From Phymatolithon calcareum (taxonomy: Eukaryota > Rhodophyta > Florideophyceae > Hapalidiales), in the NCBI GenBank assembly GCA_977006965.1, contig OZ345377.1:1116001-1180000 (forward strand): DNA of 64,000 nt, written 5' to 3'. Under the pieces are notes generated by a model. It ran no database searches. It worked only from the letters and a program-made list of their open reading frames with translations, and had not been told where the DNA came from. Position numbers and translations under genes: made by a program. Positions 41,700 through 53,263 of the stretch are shown here, piece after piece (the stretch's first letter is position 1; every line of letters begins with the position of its first letter).

Positions 41700-41947
41700 G
41701 GCCCGTTCTTTCAAATTTGGCCGTTTTTGAAATCATTCCGCCAGCAATGCTGTAAGTTCTTATCATAAATCCTCACGCAACTTACGCTACGCCAAATCTG
41801 CGCCGCAGGGAGTCGACATTTTTGCGTGAGGATTTTATGATAGACGTGAACCGGTGTAAGACGAAACTCACAAGAACCAATCATTCGCTTACAGCGATAT
41901 GCCAAATTCGCACGCACACGCCTGATTTGTGTCGTGTAAAACGGGCC
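41700..41947. mobile_element. Harbinger-type MITE (248 bp, TTA target site)
   Basis: The element starts GGCCCGTTCTTTCA and ends TGTAAAACGGGCC, imperfect inverted termini. It is flanked on both sides by TTA (41697-41699 and 41948-41950), the usual 3-bp target duplication of the PIF/Harbinger superfamily. Inside lies a second inverted pair of about 20 bp (TATCATAAATCCTCACGCAA and its complement, with one extra base). No coding capacity. Confidence 0.8.
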
Positions 41948-41950
41948 TTA

Positions 41951-42528
41951 TTCGCAGTGGTTCTCTCGAGTAGGGCGAGCCCCACTTGAGAAGGCACAAT
42001 GAAAACAGGAAACTAGCACAAATATGATGCAAGGACGCAGTTGAATTCTGAATAAACTGAGCTGCATTCCCGGCGATTTCCCACCTGCCTGCAGAGCATC
42101 ACCAGGGCATGTCCTAGATTCCAACGTCCTCGTTCCACCTCGCCTCATGAGGCAAGAGACAGTCCGCTTGGCAAGCTCAATGTGGCCCGTGTGGGGCATT
42201 GCACCACCGCATCACGAGTATCTGGAAGCCCTTTGGTCCTCGCCCTTGAGAACTCAATCAAATTGTCTGGAGCAATGACTTGAATTTTCCTCAGTGATCC
42301 AAATTAGAAAATAGATCAAAGAGATATAGAATATGCACCCAGCCGATCATCATCGAAACGACCTAATCTCGTTGACGTTTACGAAGCGTCTTCTGCAGCA
42401 CAAAGCTGCATCAGAGAATCACTGTTCGTCCCTCCAGGATTTGGTTCAGCTTATAACTTCAGATGGCTAACCGCAAGCTCGATGTCGAAGAGCCTGCATG
42501 AGAAGATGCATTAGTTACATCTTACTAC
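41951..42528. other. intergenic, upstream of the KDZ-like transposase
   Basis: No supported gene. It may contain the left end of the large transposon, but no terminal inverted repeat was found by eye. Confidence 0.4.
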
Positions 42529-45500
42529 ATGCCCTTTCGGGCAAAATCCGGTGAGCAGATCCTGCGGCTTACGAAGTCTATCTTGCGGAATCCATCTGGG
42601 TCAAGCGTAATTCTACCCACAAGAAGATGTGCTGAGGATGAAAAAGGAGAAGACAATCTGCCAGTGAAAGCATCGGTCCTATATGACGTATTTCGTCCCA
42701 AAGTACATGCGCAAGGAGACAAAAAAGGTGTCACGTTTTCCACGTTTCGGGCCTGGGAGCTACCAAATATCGATTTGAGATTCTTTTCTTTCAGAGATGA
42801 ATCGTTCCCGGTCGTTATGTCCGGATATAGCTACTCTCCAGATTGGAGCCCCAATCGCAAGTCAATCGACCTTCCGTTCGACCAAGATAATTGCGATGAC
42901 GATGCCGTAACGTCTGCAAACGAAGATAAAGACGTGAAAGTGACTTCGAGAAGTAAGGATCCACCTAAAAAGAAAGCAAAAATAACGACGGAAAACGAAG
43001 GATCCTCGTTCCCCGCCGTTTGTCTTGCCCTTCTCAGGGGCGTACTACAAGACCGGTCTCGAGCGTCAGATAAGAGCTCCATCCACGTGGTCAACTCGCG
43101 AGCGTCGGGAAAATGTGTGTCAGTTATTACCGTACCAGCAAATCGGAAGACTGCGCAGAATTCTGTCGGAGTTCTTGTGGAGCTCTGCAAACGACAAGTG
43201 TACGGAAGGGGCAGAGCGGCTGTCGCTAGCTACTCACTTCCAATTGAATCGACAGGCTCCAGTGAGTTGACCGTAAAAACGCTTTGTTCCTGCTGGGAAT
43301 ATTCAAATTGCACATCTTGTCCTCATGTCGAAACCATCTCAAACCATCCAACATTAGGCGAGATGATAAACCGAATACTTTTGGAAGGTTTTTCATCTTA
43401 TCTCGACGCGAACTCTCTGTCTATCAGCAATGTCGGACCGGGGGTTATTAGCGCACTGCCAGCAAGTATTGAATTCGACCAGAAGCCTTCCTACTGGATC
43501 ACATTCAATCCTGCCTTTTTCAATAAGCGACGAGGTCCCTTCGTACCTGTACTAGTTCATGCTCAATCTCAAAAAAAGAGTCTTGCACTAGAGCAGCGTG
43601 TCCAGTGCCAGCAATGTCGTTGTGCTCAGCAAAAGCGGGGCCTCTGTGAACATGAGTCAGCAGCAATACATACTGCAAGGCGAGCAAATGACGATCGCAA
43701 CGGTATCGCAAACGGAGAAGCTGACGAGCCAGCTGAAATATTTACTGACACGACCGAGGATGAGGTTCTTGACCTCGGAGAAAAAGGATGTACAGACAAC
43801 AAGTATGTGTCAAGAACTAGGCGCTCTCTACTGCCTTGTCCTTCTGATGCGAAAGATGCCGTAGATCTTTCTCATACATTTTATGCCAGCAGAAAAAGCG
43901 GGCAAGATGTTGTCTTGCGTGATGTGTCCCCTGTTTGCAAGAAGTGCAAAACGACATTAAGAAATCGTGTACATTCGGCAAATGAGGCGCACTTGCATGC
44001 ACCATACGCAGAGTCAAGGAGGAAAGTCCAATTGCACAGTTTCACACATGGAACACTACAGGCTTATGTGGTTGACATGAGGTGCCTTCATTGCACTACT
44101 ATCAACCACTATGATGGTACGGATTCCGGTCTATTCTCTGCGACAGAAAGGCCTGTCTACAGCAGAGAGTTGCTCGACTTCTGGTTATATCACGTTGCGT
44201 GCCTGGACTCTACTTTTAGAGACTCCTATAATCTATCGCTGTTCACCAGCAGATTGCCCAGCATGACAACCGTACGGCTCGGATTTCCTTTGCAGATGAA
44301 CAGAAGGGCTGCCAGCACATGTTTCTCTTCATTCTTGAAAACGATCAGTTCGCCTTCAGGGACAGATCTAACCAGTTTGTTTCGGTGCGACACGTGCGAG
44401 GACAAAAATGGTCGACTGTCTGGTGTTGCACTAGATGGAACAGCAACTGGAATACTGGGAGAGCTTCCGCGATTTTTGAGGCCATCTATTGGTATTCCAC
44501 TGACAAAAACTGCTCTCTCAAGCAGTATATTCTTCGCAATTCGAAGGTCAGGAACTTTATCAACTCGTTTTGCTATTGCGCACAGAGTGGAATCAAGACC
44601 GGAAAGTTCACAGTTGGCATTCCAAAACGGGGGAAGAACAGCGACTTAAATCCTGCCGAGCTTTTATTCTATGCGAGCGAGAACGAACATGCTTCCCGTT
44701 TGATTCGACAGTTCATCGTTACTGCGTACCGTACCTTTCCGATTAAGGAGCGGCACTACATGCAACAGAGCGGCAGACAAGGTGTAAAGTTGAGCGATAA
44801 GTACTCTGGCGGAAAGAAAGCGACGGTGATTGACCATCTCAATTCTAGCTCTGAGACGGAAAGTGGAGACTCATCGGAGGAGATTAACATTACGCTTGTG
44901 GACCTGACAGAGCCCAGAATTGACCTCGAGCGATATGAGCGCAAGCTTCCCACGACATCCCTACGAATATGTGCTGTGGATTTTTTGAGATGCTTCGGAA
45001 CTTCGTCAATTCCTGGTGGACTACTTTGCACTTCAGAAAGCATAAACTCAAGCCGAGGGCTTATTGCTAACTTGGTTTCATTTTCTGAATGTGCACACAG
45101 AGCGGAATATGGACGCCTGGAAAATGTGCTCCGGCAGTGTGAGGATTGTGCGAGGAATCTTGAAACTTTCGCCGCAAGGATGCTTTCTCACAGCCCTGCC
45201 GCAGGTCGATTAGCCCATGCCATAGCGACACATGCGCATGATACCCCGGAATCTTTGTGTCCGTATGGCATTTTAAGAGATCTGGCAATGTGTGTGGCTC
45301 TCGTAGTCGACCAGGCAGCAGACACGTACAAAGAGTTCGGTGAAGTGTTTTCGAGATGGGAAAGCGACACATGCAAAGAATTTAATGTAAGGTTTGGTGA
45401 AAGTTTGAGAGACGATCCCCTGACCGGCATCTCGGATGGCTTTGAAGACACCGGCGATTTCTTCCCCGGCAGGCCGATTCAACGACCACGAGTACACTTT

Positions 45501-46118
45501 CTAAACGCGAATGCGCATCCGGAAGTGGCAAGGGACGAGTGTGCGAAAAGCTAAAGGAACTCAATGTCCCACAGTCCTGGTCTTTTCACTGTACAATGCG
45601 TTTGTGATAATCCCAAGATTCTCGGCATTTCTGTCATGGACGCTTGCGAGAGCCTTTCTACAGCGATGAATGTCTTGCTAACTAGATTTCCCCCGCTACC
45701 TCAGAATGTCTACTATGACAACGCCTGCAACTTGACGAGATCTATTACATTGCGTTTTCCTTGGGTTCTTGGACATGTCAGGCTTTGTTGTGACCGCTTC
45801 CACTACCGTTCTCACAAGTGCGGCTCGCATTTTGATCCGGATAGCTACCCAACTCCTGACCATCACCGAACATCGGGAGCCGAAGCCATCAACGCGCGTT
45901 GGGCTTCTTCGCGGGGTCATATCAGATTCCTCAAAGGTTCCAATCTAATGCCCTTCATACTGGCAAAGTCAGTGTACATTAACCTTCGAGCTTTTTACCG
46001 CACCAGAACACGCTGCACAGATGTCGATGACGCAAATATTATCGCGTTTGGAAACGAGGCTCTCCCCTGCAAATGCCGTCGTTGCCTAGCTTCTTCTTCT
46101 TCTTTGAACCAGGATTAG
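42529..46118 (+). pseudogene. Zisupton/KDZ-like transposase with one frameshift and one in-frame stop
   Basis: Three open frames together encode about 1,190 residues. The first (from ATG 42529) has a SWIM-like zinc cluster, CSCWEYSNCTSCPH, then CKKC, RCLHC and FRCDTCED clusters and VALDGTATGILGELPRF. Near 44490 the frame shifts. The second frame runs to a TAA at 45552-45554, and the third continues in the same frame: PGLFTVQCVCDNPKILG, VYYDNACNLTRS, CDRFHYRSHKC and TSGAEAINARWASSR. This block (YDNAC...DRFH...HKC...E-x-N) is typical of transposases of the Kyakuja-Dileera-Zisupton group and of HMGXB3-like proteins derived from such elements. The product would cut and integrate the element. Both lesions are single events, so the copy died recently or the sequence has errors. 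Confidence 0.7.
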
Positions 46119-48822
46119 GAATACTAAGCCCCAAAAATACCATACAACTCGCCCATTTTCCTGATGCGTAAAGCTCCATAATTGAATTCTCAATCACTTG
46201 TGCATTGTATTGAAGCTCCTGTGTACCTGTATGTTAGAAATAAGAGAGAGCTAGTGGGGTCCTTTGCCGTGTAAGAAGCCCATAGCGAGAGACGCAGTGC
46301 TAACGTACTTTCTCGCAAGAGATTCCATTATTTCGCGAACGAATGGGGTTTTAAAGCCTTCAATAATCATTTTCACTTTGCCACTGGGAGTTTATTGTGA
46401 GCCTCGTGCAACGACGTGTTCCTTCCCAGTGCTCTGCTAAACAAGAAAAACAAATTACTGAAAAATGGACGAACAGCAGCCGAATCGCAATAGAAGGACT
46501 CGACGAACACTCGGTATGCAACAGTCGAGACGTTTAGAAACTCTGTACGGGATGCCAACCGTGCGGCGCCGTTTGCGGGGCCTGATCTCGTAAATTCGGC
46601 TTCGGCAACGCCTGCGAATCTGAGGTGCGGGTAGGGACGACCTGTGTGAAATGGGTATGCTACGCCTCGGTGCTTCTCGCAGTGAATAGTGCACATCTGG
46701 TCCCTGATCCGTGCAAACGGCGTGTTCAGGATTGAAAATGGTTTCATTTCTTTTGATTTAATGAAAAAAGCGCCTTAGAAGCTATCTCCTTCTTCCTTGC
46801 ACTTCAGAAAGCGCTATTTTTCTTGTCAAATTGAAACCGAATCATGTACTATTCGCGATCTGAAGCTGCAGTAATAAAAATCATACAAATTTAAAAGAAT
46901 CTAGATTAGACTCAGTCTCAGCATGTGCTTACAAAAATAGATATATGCATTAGTGCATTCCTTCAAGGGCGAGGTCACAATACCCGTAATGATCTTGGGG
47001 GGCGAATTGTTAATCTAGAGTTGTATTCAGCTCTCGAAGAAGAGAAATGGTATCTTCACGGCTAACGGATGATCCCATATGGACATAAACTCTTCTCAAA
47101 AACTCGCGCATGTTGGGATTTTCCATCGTAAGTCAGAAATGTTTTAGGATCCTTGGGTTCCTTTGGTTTCTCTGTATACAACGAGCACCTTCTAAAAACT
47201 ATAGAACTCTCACTAGTCGACCCTAGCATGTTTTTTGAGTGTTTGATGTCGTTCCTGATATGATGCACAGAAATGAAGATCTCAACTTTGACAAGAAATA
47301 AGTATATCCTGAAGTGTGTGAATGACTGATAACATATCCCCTTGAACAAATCTACTACCACCGTAACAGAAAAATCTAAAAATCTGTGCCCAGGACTGAC
47401 TGCAGCATGCATGCAACCATCAATTTCAGTATCCCTCTACTTGAACCGGAGATTAAGGACGAATGATTTGAGTGAAACGTAGATAATTCGAAAACAAATT
47501 GCGTTAGACTTCATCCCTTTGAATCTACCGACTACAAAACTAGGCTTAAGTGTCTGAATCTTCAATTTTTAGTTTTCACGAAAGTTCATGTACTTAAACT
47601 ATTGTAAAGATATATACTCAATAGGTGTCTTCAGCGTGTTCATACTGGCCGTCAATCTGAAATAATGTATCTTCTTCTCGTTATACGAGCTACATTCTGA
47701 TTGCATCATTATCCTGAGTCTCAAAGTGTTGACAAGTATTACGGAGACTCGAAAACGGGTGATCCAGATCATAGAGTTTTGCAAGAGACAATTTTTAACA
47801 AACTGTCTGCCAGAGGGATTAAAACAGCAACCAAAATCTCTTTGCAACTACCGTACTACAAATACAAAGCTAGTCTACAACGCGTTCTCTCAGTTCAATT
47901 TTGCAAGTAATAATAGCTTCAAGGTTTGCCTTTGTGCATATATCGCTTAGATGGACAATTGAATGCAATCAAATTGAATTCATATGTGACCTGGGCTCGC
48001 GATTTAACACGTTTTCTTAAAGAAAAATCCATAAACACATTTTGCGCGGATAAACGCTCTGACGACGCTTCAACCCGCTCCACAAACCTTACACTGCAGA
48101 TAACGAAACAATTCGGTACAGCACTAATATCCAGATATCATTATATTTTTCCAGCGCAGCGACAATATCGTGGTTAGAAATGCGACGCACTCGATACGAG
48201 AACGTCTTGCAGCGGGAAAGACGGGATATTTTCTCTCCTGCGAGAACATTGGCGAAGCAGGTGCAATCTTTCAATTCCTCAAAGCGGACGATCACGATTA
48301 TTTCAATATATTTGAGTATTCCCAAAGATAAAGAGAACAAAGGCAACTTCAGCTCGAAATTTTGGGTATTGGTCAAATTTGCCGAGGTTCCAGCTCCGGC
48401 ACTGAACATTTCTCTAACATCTGGAAACGCCAAATGCTTCATAGCATCCTTCTCGACATTAAGCAGCTCAGAAGGATGCTGCGGAACAATAGGTGTGGCC
48501 TTATTTCATTGGTAGGTGTCCCTTCCGCTTGAGATCAGGGTCATTCTTGGATTGATATCTTCGAGCCGTTCAGTCACTCCAAAGAGGCTGATACTCATGA
48601 AAAGCGCCAAGCCTTCTGATAAATTCTAGATATCCAAATTTAATTATCAGATCAGAACTTTTTCAAAAATGAGATCGAACGAGTGACCTATTGGTCCATT
48701 TTCTAGATTCTTTTAAAAAACCCTCACATTCCTTGAGCTAGTCGCCAGATCTCTACTGTTTGACATCAGAAGACATCCTCTTCTTTCTCTTCATCGATCC
48801 ACCAATCTTTTTTCTGAATATC
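46119..48822. other. AT-rich gap between transposase and Ulp1-domain gene
   Basis: 2.7 kb with no supported gene. A minus-strand frame at 46373-46747 (PFHTGRPYPHLRFAGVAEAE) looks protein-like but is unrecognised. Others (47062-47412, 47599-47847) look like chance. It may be non-coding sequence of the same transposon, or later insertions. Confidence 0.35.
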
Positions 48823-50703
48823 ATGGAACAAGAAATGGAAGAACCAGATGAAGAAGCCGAGCGTTTTGCATCTAGTATCGATCTCGATGATGTATTAGAG
48901 CTGACAAAGCGATGCGCCGGTATCTTTTCTCCTGATTCTGCACGTGCCGAAAGTGTCCGAATCTCAGGAACAATGTTGCAAAGCTCATGCTCGCAATATG
49001 AAGAGCTCCAAGCATACAGGAAAGAGCTCAAAGAGGCCCAAGAAGCATGCCAGAAGCTCCAAATTGCGCTAGGCTCCACTTCATTGGTTCACTTACTGAT
49101 TGAAGCAAAGCCCCGTACAATGGTGCCGCAAATGGTTGAACGGGTGCAGCTGTGTAGTGATTCAAGTAAGCAGTTGGCTGTTGTCATCCTAAGTTTGTTT
49201 TCTTCCAGCTTTCTCTACGGACTGCAAGATCACGTAGAAGGATCAGGTCGGCTCGCTCGATCGATAACGGATGCTTGCTCTCATGCTGGTCGAATGTCTT
49301 CATCAAAAGCTGTCCCTCCACCTATCGATAGATCTGAACCGGTAGAAGTACCTGTGCAAATACCTCATACTGGCGAATTTCCAGAATCGCTTCCGTTGTG
49401 GTTTCAAGGTAAGCGACGTGCTGAAAGCTGGATAGAGGAGAGTATTTCCCTCCCAGATGAGCAGATCATCGTGTGCGACACACTGTTAACTCAAAGACTG
49501 GATCTTCTTTCGGGCAACCGTCTCGGTCTCGCGTACAGCACATTCTTCAATGCTCTGCATCAGTACGCAAGAGATGCCAAGCGCATGATATCAGGCTCGA
49601 TGTGCTATGCGAGCTGGACTCCGGCCTGGCTGCGACGAAGTAAGACTACAATATTCAGACGCGGAAAAGATCCTTCCACCTTTGCGTTATTCATTGGCGG
49701 TGTCCTACCTAACGTGAGGGTTGCCAAGCATCTTCCGGGGCGAGCACTGGCACGAGCTGTATTGGCGGAGTGGCTCGTGTGTGAGCCCGGGTCCCGTAAG
49801 TTGCTTCTGAGCTGCATGAGAAAGGCTGGCTTTGATGTTTGTGGCGAATACGTCGACCTTGTCATCAGTAACAAGCATACTAAGTCAAACATACCGGAGA
49901 AAAGAATCATCTCAGAACTGTATCATTCTACCCAAAAAAAAGCCCCAGAAGACGTTTACGTAATGTCAGTGAGTCCCAGTCGTAAAAGAATAAGAGATTT
50001 CGAGCCTCGCTCAGGGTCAGGAAAATATGATCACGAGTCTCACCCTGCAAAGTACGATACTGAAGATGAATCCGACTCTGAAGTAACAGATGAGCCGAGT
50101 CGGAAGGTAACTTGCATTGAAGGAGTTCTAATCTTCAAGTCGTGCATAAGAACGCTTCGTGATGGCCATTAGTTAAACGACAACATTATCAACGGCTTCA
50201 CAATGATGCTTAAGAATGAGCCCTTCCTGTTTATTAATTGTTTTCTTTTCGTCATTCTTTCGAGAGACGGGCGCCTTGCGTTTGAACTTATCTCTAGGTG
50301 GGTACAGGCCCATGAACTCGAGGCGTGCGAAATGGTGTTAATTCCCATGTGTCAAGCAAAGCATTGGTACCTTGTCGTGCTTCACAAGGAAACTGCTTCG
50401 ATTCAGGTTTACAATTCAAAGACCGGCTATGGAGACTACGCGCACTTGACAAAGCTACTGGCTGCCTGGGCGTCATATCTGAAATCCAAACGGGGGCTTG
50501 AAAAATGGCCGGAGAAGTGGCGTGTGAAACCTGAAGAAGAAAAAGCTCCGCAGCAAATCGGCGGTGACGATTGCGGACCCTTTGTGTGCGCAACTGCATA
50601 CTATCTCTCAAAAAAGATGCCCCTCTCATTTGGTCCGCCCGACATGCAAAATATTAGGCGTAAAATTAAGAAGAGCATTCTTGTTAAGAAACCTATTCTT
50701 TGA
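48823..50703 (+). pseudogene. Ulp1/C48 protease-domain protein interrupted by an amber codon
   Basis: Two frames in the same register are divided only by TAG at 50170-50172 and together form 626 codons. The stop falls inside the opening motif of the Ulp1 domain: LRDGH-stop-LNDNIINGF, where the family has a Trp (GxWLND). A TGG-to-TAG change is the simplest cause. The catalytic part is otherwise kept: AKHWYLVV (His514), VYNS (Asn531 where most members have Asp) and QQIGGDDCGPF (Gln579, Cys584). Ulp1 proteases remove SUMO or related modifiers. The first ~450 residues are unrecognised: an acidic start (EQEMEEPDEEAE), a probable coiled coil (YEELQAYRKELKEAQEACQKLQ), and a region with GRALARAVLAEWL. 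It lies downstream of the KDZ-like transposase on the same strand and is probably part of that transposon. Confidence 0.75.
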
Positions 50704-52066
50704 CTGCACGAAATAAATGATATACCTCTTTGCCCAACTTGTAGAATACAAAAGTAGAATGGAGTATCAGAGATAAGCACATTCCTCCATAGAGTTTAGT
50801 CCCGAGAGCTTGAATTTAAAACGTACCCGTCATCTGAATATTTCTCTTATTGCCGGCGTTTGCTTTTCAATAAACAGATTGGTAACTGCAGCGCTTCTTT
50901 TCACTGCATTTGGTCGCATGGTGCAAATTCGAGAGTCAAGGAGGCTTGAAACGTTTCAATCGTTGAAGAAAAGTTACGATTTCTCCAAATTTTTTCTCGG
51001 AACGCTTTAGAGATTCTCGACGAAAGGCTAGAAAAATCGGTCATCCTCCATTGAGCGGGGTAAAAAAGAGGCGCAATTACGAAGTTGTTTTCAGTATAGT
51101 CTCCCGATCTCATCTCTTCGAAGCTCACCATCGGCTCTTGACTCTCACTGTATGCAGCACTAGTCCGCTCATCGGCAAAAAAACGCAGAAATGCTCCACA
51201 TTCTGTGCAGAACCTTGTTCGTTAGAATATTGGAAAACAGAAAGGTCCAAAAAGTATTGTTTTGATGCTTACCTAATCTTACATTTGCGCATGTGTCAAT
51301 TAGGTCCAGATGATGCGGCAACCTTGCGCACTGACTCTATGTTGCTTCAAAGCGCTCACTCAGTAGCGTCCGTCGTTTACTGAGTAAGAATTGAGTGAGA
51401 TTGCGCTGCGCCCAATGCCGTGTACAATGCGCAAGTCAGTCACTGTGCCAGCACCGAGGAGGAAATTGTCTGCGGCCGAAGCATGTGGATGATACGAGCA
51501 GGGGAGTAAATAGCTCGCGGCTGTGAATCACTGTTATTATAACAGGATTAAGGATCTAATTTTTGATTCATTGGAATCAGCGAAACTAGGCTTTATATAT
51601 TCGAGAAAGCCAAGTTTTCAATAAGCTTCTTGCTAGAGCCGATATCATTCGTGAGAAAGCTGTACGGGCGACAAGTTCATGAAACATTTTGCAAAATTTG
51701 AACAATTCAGTTCCATTTCAATCAGAAACTAATGGCTAGCACTGCTTTATAATCGATAATGATTGATCACGGACTGCAGGGGCACTGGACCGCGAGGGGT
51801 CCATGGACAGAAAACTGTGAATCGATCCTCGTGCGCTTCACCAAGGCTCATATTTTCACGCCTTGTGATTGGCTTTCCTCTGATAATTCCACTCATGTCT
51901 TGAAGATTCCACCGCACAGTGCCTTCCCGTCAGGACTCATACACTAGTTTTAAAATAATATACAAAGTTCTGCAATGCAAATCCCTTTCTTGCTTTCCTT
52001 GTAGATGCAAAAGTTGCCTCGCCCTTACCCGGTTCTCTTCTGATTATACTGTAATTTACGGCATCT
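50704..52066. other. intergenic without supported genes
   Basis: Short frames only (50810-51010, 51051-51383, 51759-51947), without motifs. The right end of the large transposon may lie here but was not found. Confidence 0.4.
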
Positions 52067-52278
52067 CAGGGGAATGTTGAGGGGGGGAAGAAACGCAAAC
52101 CCGGTGTCATACCATTTAGTAACAAACATTTTAAAAAAACGGGGGGTGCGTTGTGCATAGCGAATTATGAGGAGATCTGTGTATCAGAAATTATCGACAA
52201 AGCTTCCCCGCCAACCTTAATTCTAGTTATTTCTTACCAAGAAACGAGTCGAACAACGAGAGCTGCCGCTACATTAAA

Positions 52279-52326
52279 TAACAGGAACATTAGGAGTTGC
52301 TATAGCAACTCCTAATGTTCCTGTTA
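52279..52326. repeat. perfect 48-bp palindrome
   Basis: Both halves of 24 bp are exact complements around TATA, with no spacer (centre GTTGCTATAGCAAC). It lies in the middle of the second hAT-type MITE. The matching site in copy 1 is a shorter hairpin. Confidence 0.9.
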
Positions 52327-52444
52327 GTTCTCTGGTGTTTTTATGATGCGATCTTCGCCCTAATGTATAGTTTCATACGGGCGCAACATGTGCTCGCCTT
52401 TGAAAAGTGGTATGACACCGGGTTTTCGTTTCTCCCCCCCTTAA

Positions 52445-53249
52445 GGACCTACTTCCCCATCTTCGAAGCGCTCTCACTGGCCGAAACAATGCTCATAAAC
52501 TGGATGAAAATTTTAATTATGTCGTTTGCACCGACGGGACTGCATCCAGTTTCAAGAAAATGTGTAGAAACACTTGAAATATTTTCAAATATGAAGTCAG
52601 CAAAAGTTTCCAATGTTCGGCTCTAATCAATCATTACAGAAAAATGCTTACTGTTTTTCCTTCGAACAGTTTCAGCTTCTCGTCTGGGCGCAAACTGAGT
52701 TTTATTATATTTTTTGCATGTTCCTTTGACGATTTTAAAAAACTTTTGGTCTCGTGGCGCGAACTTGTTTACCACCTAGACGTTCGATTTTACCAAATTT
52801 GCAGTATTCCTGTGGTAGTCTACAACCATTTGAAACTTTTGACCGAAGCAATAAGAAATTCATTCAGTCCTTTTCGAGATAATTGTCCATCTTTGTAGGC
52901 GATTCTTTTTCAAGATCAGAATTACGAAAAGTGCTCTACACTCCTTATTTCATCCCCTTTCTTTGATTTTTTTTGATTTTTGGATAACCTACATTCTTGG
53001 CTTTCTATAATAGTTTTCGAAATGCGAAGAACGGATGAGGAAGTGGTCTTAAACTGCGCGTTTAAGGTGCTGTCCCGATTTTCGAAGGAACCCTCTGCTG
53101 AGAATTTCTAGAAAAAGTTTCCACGGCGCGAGGACTTTTTTTTGCTTAACCAATTATGTACTGCCATAACAGAAAGTGTCCAATGAGCTTCTCGGATTCC
53201 CAAGCTCTTAAAAAATAAAAGTGAAAATCTAAGATGGGGATGTAGGTCC
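52445..53249. mobile_element. 805-bp TTAA-targeting element nested in the hAT MITE
   Basis: The left end GGACCTACTTCCCCATCTT and right end AAGATGGGGATGTAGGTCC are 19-bp inverted repeats with one mismatch. TTAA stands directly outside both ends (52441-52444 and 53250-53253). That TTAA belongs to the host MITE, as copy 1 shows. TTAA duplication is the mark of piggyBac-type transposition. Inside there is no transposase, only short frames, so it is non-autonomous. Confidence 0.85.
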
Positions 53250-53263
53250 TTAACATGCCCCTG

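Larger units (their letters stand above)
52067..53263. mobile_element. hAT-type MITE, copy 2, split by a later insertion
   Basis: The left end CAGGGGAATGTTGAGGGGGG starts at 52067. The right end reads CTCCCCCCCTTAA up to 52444 and resumes as CATGCCCCTG at 53254-53263. Without the insertion the element is 388 bp, close to copy 1 (368 bp). It lies in the opposite orientation, and the internal segments match (TTCTAGTTATTTCTTACCAA here, its complement in copy 1). Flanking 8-mers are only partly alike, so no clear target duplication. Confidence 0.8.
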
